A stretch of 64,000 nucleotides of DNA from Dipteris shenzhenensis (taxonomy: Eukaryota > Polypodiophyta > Polypodiopsida > Gleicheniales): assembly GCA_047967505.1 (NCBI GenBank), contig CM106538.1, one strand, 5' to 3'. Of this stretch, positions 22,220-33,599 are shown piece after piece; position 1 is the first letter of the stretch; each line of letters opens with the position of its first letter. Position numbers and translations under genes: made by a program. The notes under the pieces are model-generated. The model worked only from the letters and a program-made list of their open reading frames with translations. It had not been told where the DNA came from and did no database searches.

Positions 22220-22469
22220 TGTGATAAGGCCCTAACTCTGTATATCTCAAGTTACACAAGCATAGGTATGCCTCATTGAAAGGTAACACCAACATCAAGC
22301 TAGCTCACAGATTCTATGGCCATGAGGAAAGTTATTGGGTTACAAAGACCAAATCCTCTGAACTAAAGTTTTAATGGAGTACTACATTAAATGGAAGGGG
22401 TTAGCAGAGGACAATTCATCATGGCAGCCTGAGAGCATTGTGCAGGAGTTTCCCAATCTGTTGAGCTGA
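22220..22469 (+). pseudogene. gypsy integrase C-terminus and chromodomain fragment
   Basis: The frame from about 22235 gives VYLKLHKHRYASLKGN and IKLAHRFYG, the linker after gypsy integrase. It then stops at TAA. A second frame at 22372-22469 gives MEYYIKWKGLAEDNSSWQPE and IVQEFPNLLS, then TGA. That is the second half of a chromodomain, which would read histone methyl marks during integration. The part between the two is shortened. Everything upstream is lost at the LINE junction near 22210. Confidence 0.8.
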
Positions 22470-22560
22470 ATTGGAGCCCTTTCTACCCACATCTGGCTAC
22501 AGTACCTATACATACTTCCTTCCATTCAGTTGTATCCTTTGTGTCCCTTTTGAGGACGAT

Positions 22561-22884
22561 TGTAACATTAGTGAGTAGTTAGTTAAGTAATGGGCCTTGT
22601 TAGTAGGTCCCATTAATTATAAACTCTTCATATATTTTATGTACATTCAGTAGTGATATCAGGCTTTCATGAGGGCTTGCACGTGGCGCCCCTTTGGTGC
22701 TGGCCTACTTTCCTAGACCTATAAAATAGGCTCAGCTGTACTTCGCAATTCATTCAAGATCAATATAATGTAGACTCTACAACTGTTTGGTACTTTCAAG
22801 CATCGGTCCGTTGGGCTGCACATGCAAGAAGGACTAAATCTAGCCTTGGCTAGCCAGCTTTGTCGGAGCTCGGGAGCTGTCACA
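22561..22884 (+). repeat. gypsy 3' LTR, 324 bp
   Basis: Begins TGTAACATTAGTG about 90 bases after the chromodomain stop and ends GGAGCTGTCACA. The tips are inverted (TGTnACA). A CCTATAAAATAGG promoter box lies near 22720. No 5' partner is in the window, so the boundaries rest on the tips and on the coding context. Confidence 0.65.
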
Positions 22885-23059
22885 TCCCATGCCCTCTTCC
22901 TAGTAAGAGTGAATCTTCCTTCTTTTTTCCTTCTATTTCTGCTACCTTAAACTAGTTATTGCTAGCAGCCTATAGTAGAAGTTTTGTACATGGGCTTGCA
23001 GTTTTTCATGCGAAGGATGTTGCCAAATAGTGCCCTGATCAAATTGGACACGAGTTCAC

Positions 23060-23670
23060 CTTGCAAGTATATGTATGGAAAAGTGTCGTTTCATTCTGCA
23101 AAGTGATTAAATACTAGGAAATCATGTGTTTATTGGAATAAACTTCAAATACTTACTGATAACTCCGAAATAGGTGTATCTGGCACTGTCAAAAAACAAT
23201 CACCATTCAGGGGGTCCACAATCTCTGCACGTTTTGAAGCTTCTCTCCAACGTCCGTGGACTGCAAGAAGATGCAACTGAGGCCTCTGTCTGTGACTTGC
23301 TGAATTAATTTATATTTCAACAAGAAGGGAACGTACGACACAGATTACAGCAAAAAATGCATGCCAAGTATGACACACGGAAAATAGTACGTACCCAGAT
23401 TGAATATCTGCCCTGGTTGCGACCCAGAAAGTGTTTGAGGATTCAATGTTGTAAACGCAAGTGGGGACGTGATTGTTCTGAAATCAAATTTAAAGGAAAT
23501 ATAAATTTCTTCTGATGATACGTGAATGAAAGTACAAAAGCGTCTCTGTTCAAATATAACCTGTCCTCTAATTGCGCTCCGATCACACCATAGAACCTGG
23601 CACCATGGTTTTTAATAATATGTTTATAGTCTACTCCTTTGGAGAAGCGACTTGCAGCACGACGTTGCAT
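23060..23670 (-). CDS. P5CDH: delta-1-pyrroline-5-carboxylate dehydrogenase (ALDH12-like), N-terminal exons only
   Basis: Minus-strand exons join in frame. Exon 1 is 23670-23561 (ATG at 23670), exon 2 is 23477-23395 and exon 3 is 23260-23157. A possible exon 4 is 23095-23060. Introns of 83 and 134 bases have GT-AG ends (GTTATATT...TTTCAG, GTACGTAC...TTGCAG), and a GTAAGT donor follows exon 3. The first ~45 residues are basic and hydroxylated, like a mitochondrial presequence. Then come SPLAFTTLNPQTLSGSQPGQ, NLVHGRW and EIVDPLNGD, matching the N-terminal region of plant P5CDH as I know it. That enzyme oxidises P5C to glutamate in mitochondrial proline breakdown. The ALDH catalytic core is not seen. 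A gypsy LTR (22561-22884) sits just downstream, so the gene is either truncated or continues past a very long intron. Confidence 0.7.
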
Positions 23671-23850
23671 CTCCCCAGGTGTTTGTGTACAATGCGAGAC
23701 AAGCTATGGGATAAAGGATAATCTTTGTATATTTTTTTTGGGGTAGTGATTAAATTTGTTAGCATTGCCTCCTTGTACACCGTAGTGCGTGAATGGGGAA
23801 TTGACTATGTAAGCAAGTAGTGCCCACGTGCAGTTGTACACTTTGTTAGG
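23671..23850 (-). promoter_or_regulatory. possible P5CDH promoter and 5' UTR
   Basis: Upstream of the ATG on the minus strand, an AAATATACAAAG box (about 23724-23735) could serve as a TATA element. A perfect G-box, CACGTG, lies at 23825-23830. G-boxes bind bZIP/bHLH factors in many stress-responsive plant genes. That this controls the gene is inference. Confidence 0.35.
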
Positions 23851-24295
23851 CAGGCAGCATAGGGGAACCAAACCCCCTCTCTCCTTGAGCCGGGTGGCAC
23901 ACTATAAAAAGCAATTCCAAACCCACATGAGCGAATCCTATATTTGATGTTGCTAGATAATGACTCCCCAGGTCTAGTTTCTCTCCCTCCTTTCTGGATA
24001 GGCAAGTGCCCAACCTAACAGCGTTCAGTGCTACCTGCCCGATTCTAGTTCATTGTGCATCCACGAGGCAAGCATGGGTTCATCATGGAGGTTGTTGTCT
24101 TTGTTTGTTTATTGTGTGATACATTTCTTTTTCTTGCAAGTTTTATGTAGAAGCATCAAAGAGAGTTTTTTGCCTGCCCATCTGAAGGCCTTCGTCAAGA
24201 TGTGTGATAAAAAAGGAAAAATAGGTATTTTTTAGACATGGTCTAAGTATGCTCCATTGAAGCTCTTGTAAGGGGGTTTCAATGCATGCATTTAG
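23851..24295. other. no gene recognised
   Basis: Upstream flank of the P5CDH-like exons. There are short frames only and no TE motif that I can identify. Confidence 0.35.
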
Positions 24296-24324
24296 TGAGT
24301 CCCCCTCCCTCCCCCCCCCTCCCC

Positions 24325-24358
<34 letters not shown>

Positions 24359-24362
24359 CCCT
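24296..24362. repeat. C-rich and CT microsatellite
   Basis: CCCTCC words and a C9 run lead into (CT)n (about 24332-24355), then CCCCCC. Confidence 0.9.
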
Positions 24363-26385
24363 TCTTCTCTCTGGACAGGCCACATGAATGAAATTCATCT
24401 TGTTTAATTGTTGTGACTGTGGAAACATAACATTCTTCTTGAAGATTGACAAAGGATAGTTTGTTTTCACAAATTGTTATTTATTAATATGCTCAAATTC
24501 TTATACCTTCCTCTTGGGTTTTACAAAGTCATTTCTCACTCTCACATTTGCTTATCATTTACCAAGTGCCTTCGTGTTGGCAACTTATCATGCCATAGTC
24601 TTTTACAACCTTTCCCAACATTCAAGGTGCCTTCATATCGATGGCATATCATGACAATAAAAATTTAAGGCCTTTCTCAACATTAATGCGAAGCAAGACT
24701 ATTATCCTTCAATGGGCACCACACAACTTTTGTAACGTGGAGCATGTCATCAATGGTTAATCAAGAATATCATTGATGTTGATCAAGTGTAGTGTTCAAG
24801 TAGTTCTTTAATATGTCTTATCACGAGAGCAAGTAAGGTATATTAAGTATATCATCAACCTAAATCAAATAAATGATTAAGTTAGATGATTTATCAAGTT
24901 CATAGATTAGAGACCAATAACTAAGCCCGTTCATAACATTGGAATCTTATTTAACCAAAAAAAAAATTGTGAAATAACTTAAAATCCAGCAACAAAGGAA
25001 AACTAAAAACAAACAAAACAAACCAAAAACAATAAGGGGGGGGGGGGATGTGCAACAAAATGAACAAAAAGTGAGTGGTAAGAAAGGACCCAAAAATGCA
25101 ATTAAAGCATAAGAATTTTAAATAAAGGAAAGAAAGAATATTGACAATCCAAAAAGGGATGACATACTTGTAAACGCATATGTATGCACACATGCACACA
25201 CACACATAGATAAACTTTGATTACATTCTAGTGAGTGATGGTGTGATTAAATTCAAATTTCTATCTACTCAATCACACATTGATATGGCTGGATGAGATG
25301 TAATAAAAGGTAAGCTTATGCATGTAAGATTCAAGCTTTGTTACAGTTGAATTCCACATGTTCTTGTTGGCAGACGTTCTCTTAACTTACAAATCAATGA
25401 CACTCTAATAATGTACATCACTTTCAATGACAAATGGATGGTAATGTTGCATATGCATGGCAGTAATACCACTTTAGTATTTCGCACAAATAGACAACAA
25501 ATATCAATCATAAATGCCAATGCATAGACTTGGATACAACAAAGCTTTAGAGCAGTCCTTGGATCCTTTGATACATATAGATTTGCAAAAGGATAAGGAT
25601 AAGTATATATGACACATATACATGTATATGCATGGGGACTAGAATGTACATGTGATACATATACATGTATGTTCATACGACACACGAGGGACACACGAGG
25701 ACAAGTACATGACACATATGCATGTATATACATGTGACACAACACATGGTGACTAGAAGAGGGTATAAAGGACACATGAGGAAAAGAAAAAGCATGAGGG
25801 GTGGGGTCAAGAAAGACGGACCAAGCTATGAGTATTAGGGCATGTACCTAGTAAGATAGAATCATTTCCACCCTTCAAAAATGTAACCCATTGGGTGGAC
25901 CACCATCCCTATGCTTCTCCATTTTGACTCTCTCTCAAAGGATGGCCCTTGTGGCCCTATAAATAAAAGCATATGTATACTTCATTATATATTTTCCCAT
26001 ACATACTTTATTTTCCCATCCTTGAATAACCTTATTTGGGAGATGAACAAATTAATGTTGTTAAGATATTTTAAAACGTTATACTCTTGAACTTTGATAG
26101 GATGCGTTCCTTTAGAGCTACTTGATTTTAATGTATATACACTTGACCTTGTAATAGTGAATAATAAAGCCCAATACCTTTGTGTTCAAATAATAACTTA
26201 CTTGTTAAAAGAGTACAAAATAGTTTTCTAGTAACCTTAAAAAAAGTTTGTTTTATCATTAAAAGGTGCATTTTTGTAATGCTTGAAAAAAATCATACAA
26301 ACAGCTTCGAAAAGGAGCTGTTGATGAAAATGCAAAAGAGAAACAGGTTGCCACAACTATAAGAAAAACTGCCGTTTTTTGGATC
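24363..26385. other. no gene recognised; AT-rich
   Basis: Two kilobases of AT-rich DNA with a G10 run near 25036 and a patch rich in ACATATACATGTATAT words (25610-25740). Frames are short and without motifs. The right edge approaches a LINE 3' end. Confidence 0.4.
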
Positions 26386-26389
26386 TTAT

Positions 26390-27051
26390 GGCTCACCACC
26401 TAGAGAGATTTTGATACAGGAGCTAGCAACCAAGATGGTGGTCTATACATCCAACAAATACCCCTCACCGATAGAAAGGGTGTAGAAGACTCCTATCGGC
26501 CATGTCTGGTGAAAATGCTCCCGCCTTTAGGTGATTGCTCTCGAGCCTAAAGTACCTCACTCCCACATGGCGTCCAAAGTGAAGATGATATCTTGCCAAA
26601 TTTCTACTAGAGTAGTCGCCGGAGAAATCAGCTGGCCTTCCATCACTTGATTACATTGAGCTACCCAAATGTTCCAGGCAATGATGCTCAAAACTATCTC
26701 CTACACACCATCATCTCGAAGAGGTGGTGGGTGTGAGCAGGAGGGCTGAACTGCATCATGAATCTCAATCCAAAAAACATGTTGTCCTTGTATCGTATAA
26801 GCCGGAGTGACAGGGTCAATCTTGCAAAGGCATGTCATCACTTTGTGAGCTAGGCCACCATCCCCTAAGTGAAATCATGTTCATCCTCTGAGTGCTAGCA
26901 ACAATCCTAAAGTACGCCAGCCATATCCACTGTGCGACTGAGCAAACCCATAGGCAGCAAGGGATCGTCTCCAAAACTCCATCCACACATGGAGTGCATC
27001 TGCCATCTACCCACACTAGTCTAGCCAGGTGGGGCCAATGGGCAGAACTCC
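26390..27051 (-). pseudogene. LINE ORF2 C-terminus, zf-RVT-like
   Basis: Minus strand: VLPIGPTWLD, CVDGVLETIPCCLWVCSVAQ, WIWLAYFRIVAST (in two frames) and, further on, a helical tail with FSGDYSSRNLARYH. The spacing C...C...H/C...VAQ.IW is that of the reverse-transcriptase zinc-binding region at the end of plant LINE ORF2. It continues the frame interrupted at 29274. Confidence 0.65.
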
Positions 27052-27415
27052 TGTTGGGATAACTATGGTCAAGGGCTTGCTCTATGGTGCATGTGTGCAT
27101 TTAGGGACTCACATGTGTGTGTGTGTGTGTGTGTGCGCGTGTGTGTTGTAGAGGCACATCTAGTGCTATGATGTGTCTAGTGTGTGACCTAAGTGATGAT
27201 GTAAGCCAAAGGCCCCCACATGGGAGGTTCCTTTGATTTAGGCCAGTCCCACTGATGTAGGGGCTGATTGCCACTAATATAGGGGAGGTGCCTACACCAT
27301 CCTCTCTTTCTATAAAATGGAGGTCATTCCTTCATTCTAATACATGGATTTTGCCTCACTTGTGCTCTCACTCTTTGTGCCATGATGCATCTCTTCTATC
27401 CCACACTCTTCTACA
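27052..27415 (+). repeat. 5' LTR, 364 bp
   Basis: Starts TGTTGGGATAAC and ends CTCTTCTACA. It has a GT microsatellite (27114-27146) and a CTATAAAATGG box near 27311. It differs from the 3' LTR by GT-run length and a handful of substitutions. Confidence 0.9.
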
Positions 27416-27417
27416 TT

Positions 27418-27429
27418 TGGTATCAGAGC
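27418..27429 (+). promoter_or_regulatory. primer-binding site, initiator tRNA-Met
   Basis: TGGTATCAGAGC, two bases after the LTR end, as in many plant copia elements. Confidence 0.9.
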
Positions 27430-28240
27430 AAGGTCGATCCTACCTAGCTCCTAAAGTCAACTAGAGTCCAAGATTTCATCTTCTTCATCACCTTCATTTT
27501 GTTTGAACTCTCTTATGGCCTGACCATTGGAGGCATCATATCTCAACATCCGATCGTTAAGGTGCATGTCTTTACCATTGGGATCTGCACAATTAGGCTT
27601 CTGCTGCCCATGTCGACACTTAGACTGCTCGTGGAAATTTCACACAATTCAGCCTACTGCAGCCATATCTCATCAATTCCTATGAGGGCGTGCTGGGCAA
27701 CACTATTGGGAAGGTGCTGATGAATTTTGGTGGACAATGGTCCACAAAATGTTGAGAACAGAGCAAAAGACTAGTCGAAAAAGACGGGATTCCCATAGAC
27801 AATGCAGCCCGTTTTTTTGCCTATCCTCTCCTGAGGATCTTCTCTGATGTTAGGCCTTTCATTTGTCTCTAAAAGCCCCTTGAATGCCCTTTGCTACAAC
27901 CTCAATTGCACCCTCCAGCTTCAAATTATTTGATTTGGGGGAAATAGTCAAAATATGGTCAAACTTTGACCATCCCAGAGGTTTGACCAGTCAAAAATTT
28001 TATTCTATATCTGTTTTAGCTAGATGCACTAATAGATCTCTGTTTTACTAAGTATTGACTCCGAAATGGACTCCACAAGTGTCATGGTACTTGTCATTTA
28101 TGGTGATGATGTTTACATTGTCTATGTTTGAGTGCCATTTGCAAAGGGATAGTTATCATTTTGAAGATAGGTGACTTGTGTTGGGAGACTTATTTGTAAA
28201 GGACTAGACACCACCACATTAGTGGTAAGACCTTCCCAAT

Positions 28241-28615
28241 ATGCCTTCATCATATTGTTCCTCTAACATTGATTATGTATCTGAGAGGAAAGCATTCCAA
28301 AAGAACCCTAGAATGAGAGTAAAGCCCTATAATGGTGAATATTTCATCAAGGTAAAGACCAAGAAAAAGATATGGGCCTTCTGTGGAGTACCCAATCATA
28401 CTATGGAGTATTGCCATCTAAAAAGGTTTTCTCTACAGCTGCTCTCCAAGAGACAAGCCCAAGAAGAGGAGAGGAATTACTTCCAAGAGAATGAAGCATT
28501 TCATGTGAGGAAGAGCTACATCAACAACAAAGAAAATCTTGCTGAAGGAAAGACTCCATCAACAAATGAAGAATCAAACTTTGTAGTAGAAGACAAGGAC
28601 TTTGCCTTTTGAGCA
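28241..28615 (+). pseudogene. gag remnant with damaged zinc knuckle
   Basis: A frame of about 123 codons ends TGA at 28610-28612. It contains FCGVPNHTMEYCH, a copia-type C-X2-C-X4-H-X4-C knuckle in which the first Cys is replaced by Trp. An acidic/charged tail (EEERNYF, FVVEDKDFAF) ends the protein. The upstream capsid part between 27720 and 28240 is too decayed to read. A related gag tail (VNEPPQDEASFEDCAF) occurs at 44217-44561. Confidence 0.65.
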
Positions 28616-28922
28616 ACTTGTCTTTGAATTTTTTTATTATCACCATCACTTGGTCAAATTTTGAGGTTCTTTGCCTGGAGTAATACCCCAAAAAGAATGT
28701 CATATGTTTTGTCTTTTGTAAATCACCTCTGGTCACCATATGATGTAGGCCATGTGATATGTGCTTGGTCTATCCTAGTTTTGTAAACCTTGACTTTTGG
28801 GCACCTTTGCTAGCATGAGATCCTAAACATAGATCTATCCTTGACCACCATGAGATGGCATGAGAAACTATGAGACTAGATGTATCCTTGACATTGCAAG
28901 AGGCAAACCCTTGAGGGGGGTA

Positions 28923-29273
28923 TGTTGGGATAACTACGGTCAAGGGCTTGCTCTATGGTGCATGTGTGCATCTAGGGGAGTCACATGTGTGTGTGTGTGT
29001 GTGTTGTAGAGGCACATCTAGTGCTATGATGTGTCTAGTGTGTGACCTAAGTGATGATGTAAGCCAAAGGCCCCCACATGGGAGGTTCCTTTGATTTAGG
29101 CTAGTCCCATTGATGTAGGGGCTGATTGCCATTGATATAGGGGAGGTGCCTACACCATCCTCTCTTTCTATAAAATGGAGGTCATTCCTTCATTCTGATA
29201 CATAGATTTTGCCTCACTTGTGCTCTCACTCTTTGTGCCATGATGCATCTCTTCTATCCCACACTCTTCTACA
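28923..29273 (+). repeat. 3' LTR, 351 bp
   Basis: Starts TGTTGGGATAAC after the purine tract and ends CTCTTCTACA before ACCCC. Same family and orientation as 27052-27415. Confidence 0.9.
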
Positions 29274-29278
29274 ACCCC

Positions 29279-32200
29279 ATGAGCTATCAACCAAAAAAAT
29301 AAATAAATCTTCAGTGGCGCAAGATCATCCAAAGATGAGGCAAGAAGCACTGTATGACCCTCTTGAGACATTCTGCTCTAACTAATGGCATTCCCTCAAG
29401 GGGGACCATGCTGTTGCCTTGAGCTATAAACGGCACTCGATGCGAGTAGTGAAAAAAAGAAGGAGACCTCGTTGATTGGATTGCCCTATGTGGGCGGGCC
29501 GGTTCCACTCTCTTGGATGACACTGAATGTCATATAAGGGTTTGCCCTCCCAAATCCATAGGCACCGCACTGCTTCCTCCGCCGGAGTCGATAAGACTGT
29601 GGAGGGGTCAATATACCAAGTCCTGCCCAAACATCCCACTATCCTGACTCTCTGTCACCCTAGGTCCTCCAAATCCACCTCTACCTCATCCTTCAACTCC
29701 GACTCTGTCAGACAAGCCTCCAAGTCCCACCCTATAAAAACAAGACTGGTGGGATCCAAGAGTCTCACAAAAGAAGCATATCTAGAGTGGTACCCCTATT
29801 CGTGGGAACTATCCTGACTAGCAATGGGGGGTCCAAGGCTCCATAATCCCTCCCACCATGAGTTTGGGATCGCCGGCTCTATCTCCACCATCCTAGTACA
29901 TGCTCCTCAGAGGTGAGAGAGGACCTATCTACGAGCCTCTATCTCTCAGGGAAGCCATGTTTATACCCCAAAGGATCTAGCCGATCCACTATCCCACTGT
30001 GCCCATTTGATATGAGTATGCTGCCCAAGTATGCGCCCCTCTGAATCTATGATCTTCAAGTGCCAAAGGAGTGTCTGTCTCTCAAACACCTCTCTACAAG
30101 AAGGCCTAGCCCATATGAGTCCTCCTGCCAATCTCTGCCATGCTTGGTAGAGGATCGTCATCAATGGAGAACCCTTCCCTTTCGAAAAAGCCTCATAAGA
30201 GATCCACCTGTACCACTACTGCCATTGGCCACTAGTGTGAGGAGTGTTCCCAATAATCCCCCATTAGAGTAGGAGCTTCTAGGGTTCCGCTACTGGGGTG
30301 AGGCCTATCGCTACCATCTACATCTATTGTTAGACCAAATTGATGAAGGTATACCTATGTTTGTGTGTGTGTGCTTGTGTGTCCATGTGTGTGACCACTT
30401 CTGCGGTGAGTGTGCCTGTAGTAGGTGTGATTGATGATGTGTCAATCAGTAGGTGTGAGTGTGGAAGGTTCTAGTGGATGATTGAGAGATTCATGGAGAG
30501 ACCAGTGGAGTGAATTGTGGATCTGGGATGCTCTCTCTTGAGCTCACATACAATGTATCACTAGCCTATATATTGGAACTTCCTCTCATGAATAAAGGAT
30601 TCTTTCTCCTTCATGAGTGTAGGTGTTCTAGAAGGTTCTAGTGACTCATCGATTAGGTATGTCAGGTTGGTGTGATGTGTGAGTGATAGTAGGAGGTGAC
30701 TGATTGAGATAATCATGAAGATAATTGTGGATCTGGGATCTACCAACATGAAGGCCATTGCCTATATATGTAACCACTCTTTGAATAAAGATTTACATTG
30801 TGCCTCATTGCTTTCTCTATGAATTCACATCTTTGGATCAATAATGCCAAGTCCATCCTATGCCTAGAGCAAGATCATTGTCTGCCAGGCCACCCTGGCT
30901 CTGATGTTGCACGTGCACCAATCCCGACCAGAGGAACTTTTGTACCAAGTGCCATAGCTTCCACATGCAACCTCGATGGAAACACCAGTAAGAAGCAATG
31001 TACCATGTAGTAGCAAGGAGCACTTGGTCAACCTAATGTTCAGCCCCCGAGTGAGAGTTTAGCAGAGGTCTTGTACAAGAGCTTCCTCCAAACACTCTCT
31101 AGAATTGGGATGAACTATTGCTCTGCCAAAATGTCGATGCCTATGCAACAGCCCAGGTATCTTGCCATCTCCCCTCTTTGGATCCACCAAATTTTCTCCC
31201 CAATATTGAACCTCCTAGATCTCCTCTGTGCCTGTGAAGAAACCAATAGATTTTCTCCAATTTATGCGAGCTCTGAAGGCCTCGCAATAAATGGACAGGG
31301 CCCCTATGGCCATCTTTAGACTAGATGCAAAGCCATCCATATAGAACATTGTACCATATGCAAACTCAGAGTCTAGGAGCTCCTCCTCCTGCCAGATCAG
31401 AAGCCTCACCCCTGTAAGGCCACAAAGAGGAATATATAAGGCGCCAACGGGTAGCCCTACCTCATTGAACAGGAAAGAGAAAAGGTCTTGCTTGTATGGC
31501 CCCCAACTGGTTGGAGCTACTTGCATAAAGAGCTATATTCCCTCTGATCCATCCCTCTAAGAAGACGAGCCTCTATATAGTCCCCTCTAGGAAGGACCCC
31601 TCTACTCTATCATATGCCTTCTCAAAATCGAGAAGAAGGATGGTGAGAGGTTACACCTCCTCCTTGGCCCAGTCAATTGCCTCCAAGAAAGTGAAGATAT
31701 TATCTAGGATGCTATGCTCGTGGACAAATTCAGTTTGCATCTTGTGAATGATATCTGAAAGGTGGGGTCTCAAATGCACACTCAAGACCTTAGCACAAGA
31801 TCTTGTAAGCTGTGTCTAGAAGGGTGACGAATATTTTATCTATCTCCTCCCTTTAGATTTAGACATATCCAACCTCTACTCAAGGAATATGGAAGGGATT
31901 TGGAGTCAAAGATCTCCTAGTAGGCTAGCCGAAGTGACATGGAGATATACTCCCAGAAGCATCGAAAAAAGATTAGGATCAGCAGGCCATCCTCTCTTGG
32001 GCACTTCTAAGCTAGAAGAGCCTGTAAGGCCTCCCACAACTCTTCATCAATGAAGGGCTCCCCCAAAAGTCTGCTAAGACCCTCCAAAACAACTGAGGAG
32101 AGCTTCACTCCCAAACTACCTCTCTAGCTAAAAGAGTGGTGGGCGAGGCCTCCTCTGACTGAAAGAGCTGGTGATAGAAGATCGTAGTCATCTTTAGGAC

Positions 32201-33480
32201 CTTCTAGTGGTCTGTGTTCATATGCCTCTATGAGTTCTTGAGACACTATAGGTTGGATCCTTGCAGATTGTGGTAATGTGGTCTGGAAAAACTATCTAGT
32301 CATCCTATCATCCTACTGGACCCATATGAGAATCATATGAGAACTCTACTCTATGGAGCTCCAAGTCATGTAGCTCCAAACGTGCACACTCCAGATGGTC
32401 TCTAAGCCATCGGGACCCTGGGTCCTTTCCCTAAGTCTCTCGATAGATGCAAATTCTCACCACAAAGCTCTCTCTGGCTCTTGAAGAATAGCTCTCTATC
32501 TCAGGGCCTGGCATTGGAGCTCCTAACTACTCCCTTGAATCCTCTCAATCACCCAAGCCATCCACCCCTCATTGGGTCTATCCTCATGCTATCTCCAGAG
32601 CTCTACTATCAACTGTTGGATGTGCTCCTCCTATAAGAGATTGTTTGGTATACGGATCCCCTTTTGGGATAGTCCACGATGGGGTTGCTCCAAGTGAAGA
32701 ACCACTGGAGAGTGGTCTAGCATCGTAGTACATGCTAAAATTTTGGTGGAGCCGCCATGGAGTAGAGCCCACCAATATGAAATCTGTCCAGGCACTCCAG
32801 CAACCCATCATGCTGTTGCTGGCCAAAGGAGAATTGCAGTCTGCCTGGAAGCCTATTAAACTCAGGCTCTTGCCAAGTATCCTTGCCACTAATTACAAAA
32901 ATGAATTGCTCCCAAGTACTCTCCCAGATGGTATCTCTACGAAAGAGGCTCCTCCCTACTTATCCTCAATGAACTCAAGGTTGTTGAATTCTCCTCCAAT
33001 AATCCATGATTCCACATCTGGGAGGCAATCTATGAGCTGCTGTCGAAAATCTAGACATTGATGTTTGCAAGCAAGTGCGTACATAGGATATCAATCTATG
33101 CCTCTCCTACCTAAAGACCCATCCACATTGCATGGCCTAGCTCGCAATATGCAAAAACCTATGGGGCAATTAACTGAGATACCGAAATGCATACCCCACC
33201 ACTCCTACCAGCTGTACTGGGGACCAAACCTTTGGGCCCCTCTTAGGGAGAAGGCGATGGTGGTGTGTGATGTCTACTATTGAGAACATGTGCTCATGGA
33301 TCAAGAGAATGTCAACTGGTCTACCTACTAGAGCCCACTACAATTCCTAGTAGAGAATCAAATATTGTGGCTAGCTCTGCACATGGTCATGAAGCCCGTG
33401 CACATTCCAACTCACCACCATCAAACTCATGGAGAGGGGACGGTAGTGAACACAAGACTCGCCTATGCGTAGGAGCATGG
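29279..33480 (-). pseudogene. LINE ORF2: endonuclease and reverse transcriptase
   Basis: From the right, the minus strand shows an endonuclease-like stretch (LLIHEHMFSIVD near 33260, then MGCWSAWTDFILVGSTPWRL at 32584-32889, with DARPLSS after it). RT follows with LLDFEKAYDRVE (about 31600), PVGALYIPL, LLIWQEEELLD and SIYCEAFRARINWRKSIGFF (31215-31526). After RT comes GGLGIIDP (about 30850) and the segment leading to the split C-terminus. ORF2 nicks target DNA and copies the LINE RNA there. The catalytic YADD region is not readable. Stops and shifts are frequent. Confidence 0.7.
30328..30829 (+). repeat. probable solo LTR inside the LINE
   Basis: Starts TGTTAGACCAAATTG and ends GAATTCACA. 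It interrupts LINE coding sequence between GGLGIIDP and its continuation. The flanks are TCTAT and TCTTT (one mismatch). It holds two TATATA boxes (30569, 30762), each followed by AATAAA, in two imperfect ~200-base halves sharing AATTGTGGATCTGGGAT. The orientation is inferred from those signals. No second LTR is present. Confidence 0.5.
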
Positions 33481-33599
33481 TCTAGGAAATCAGACTTTTG
33501 CAACTTTGTCGGGGGTCTAAAGGGAGAGTAATACGTATCCATGTGCCAATGGACTAGTGTCGCCACTAGCTCAATCACTATCCTTCGTGCCCAATACTG

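Larger units (their letters stand above)
27052..29273 (+). mobile_element. gag-only LTR retrotransposon inserted in the LINE
   Basis: Two direct LTRs (27052-27415 and 28923-29273) enclose only ~1.5 kb. A primer site TGGTATCAGAGC (27418-27429) follows the 5' LTR, and a purine tract (CTTGAGGGGGG) precedes the 3' LTR. The flanks are ACTCC and ACCCC, a target duplication with one change. The interior encodes only a gag remnant, with no protease, integrase or RT. This is the layout of terminal-repeat elements with gag only, which depend on another element's enzymes. It is probably copia-derived, judging by the zinc-knuckle type. Confidence 0.8.

Noticed and set aside
23443-23670. The unspliced 75-codon frame taken as a complete small gene
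   Set aside because: Its second half reads through an 83-base intron. Splicing at 23561/23477 gives a longer frame that matches P5CDH.
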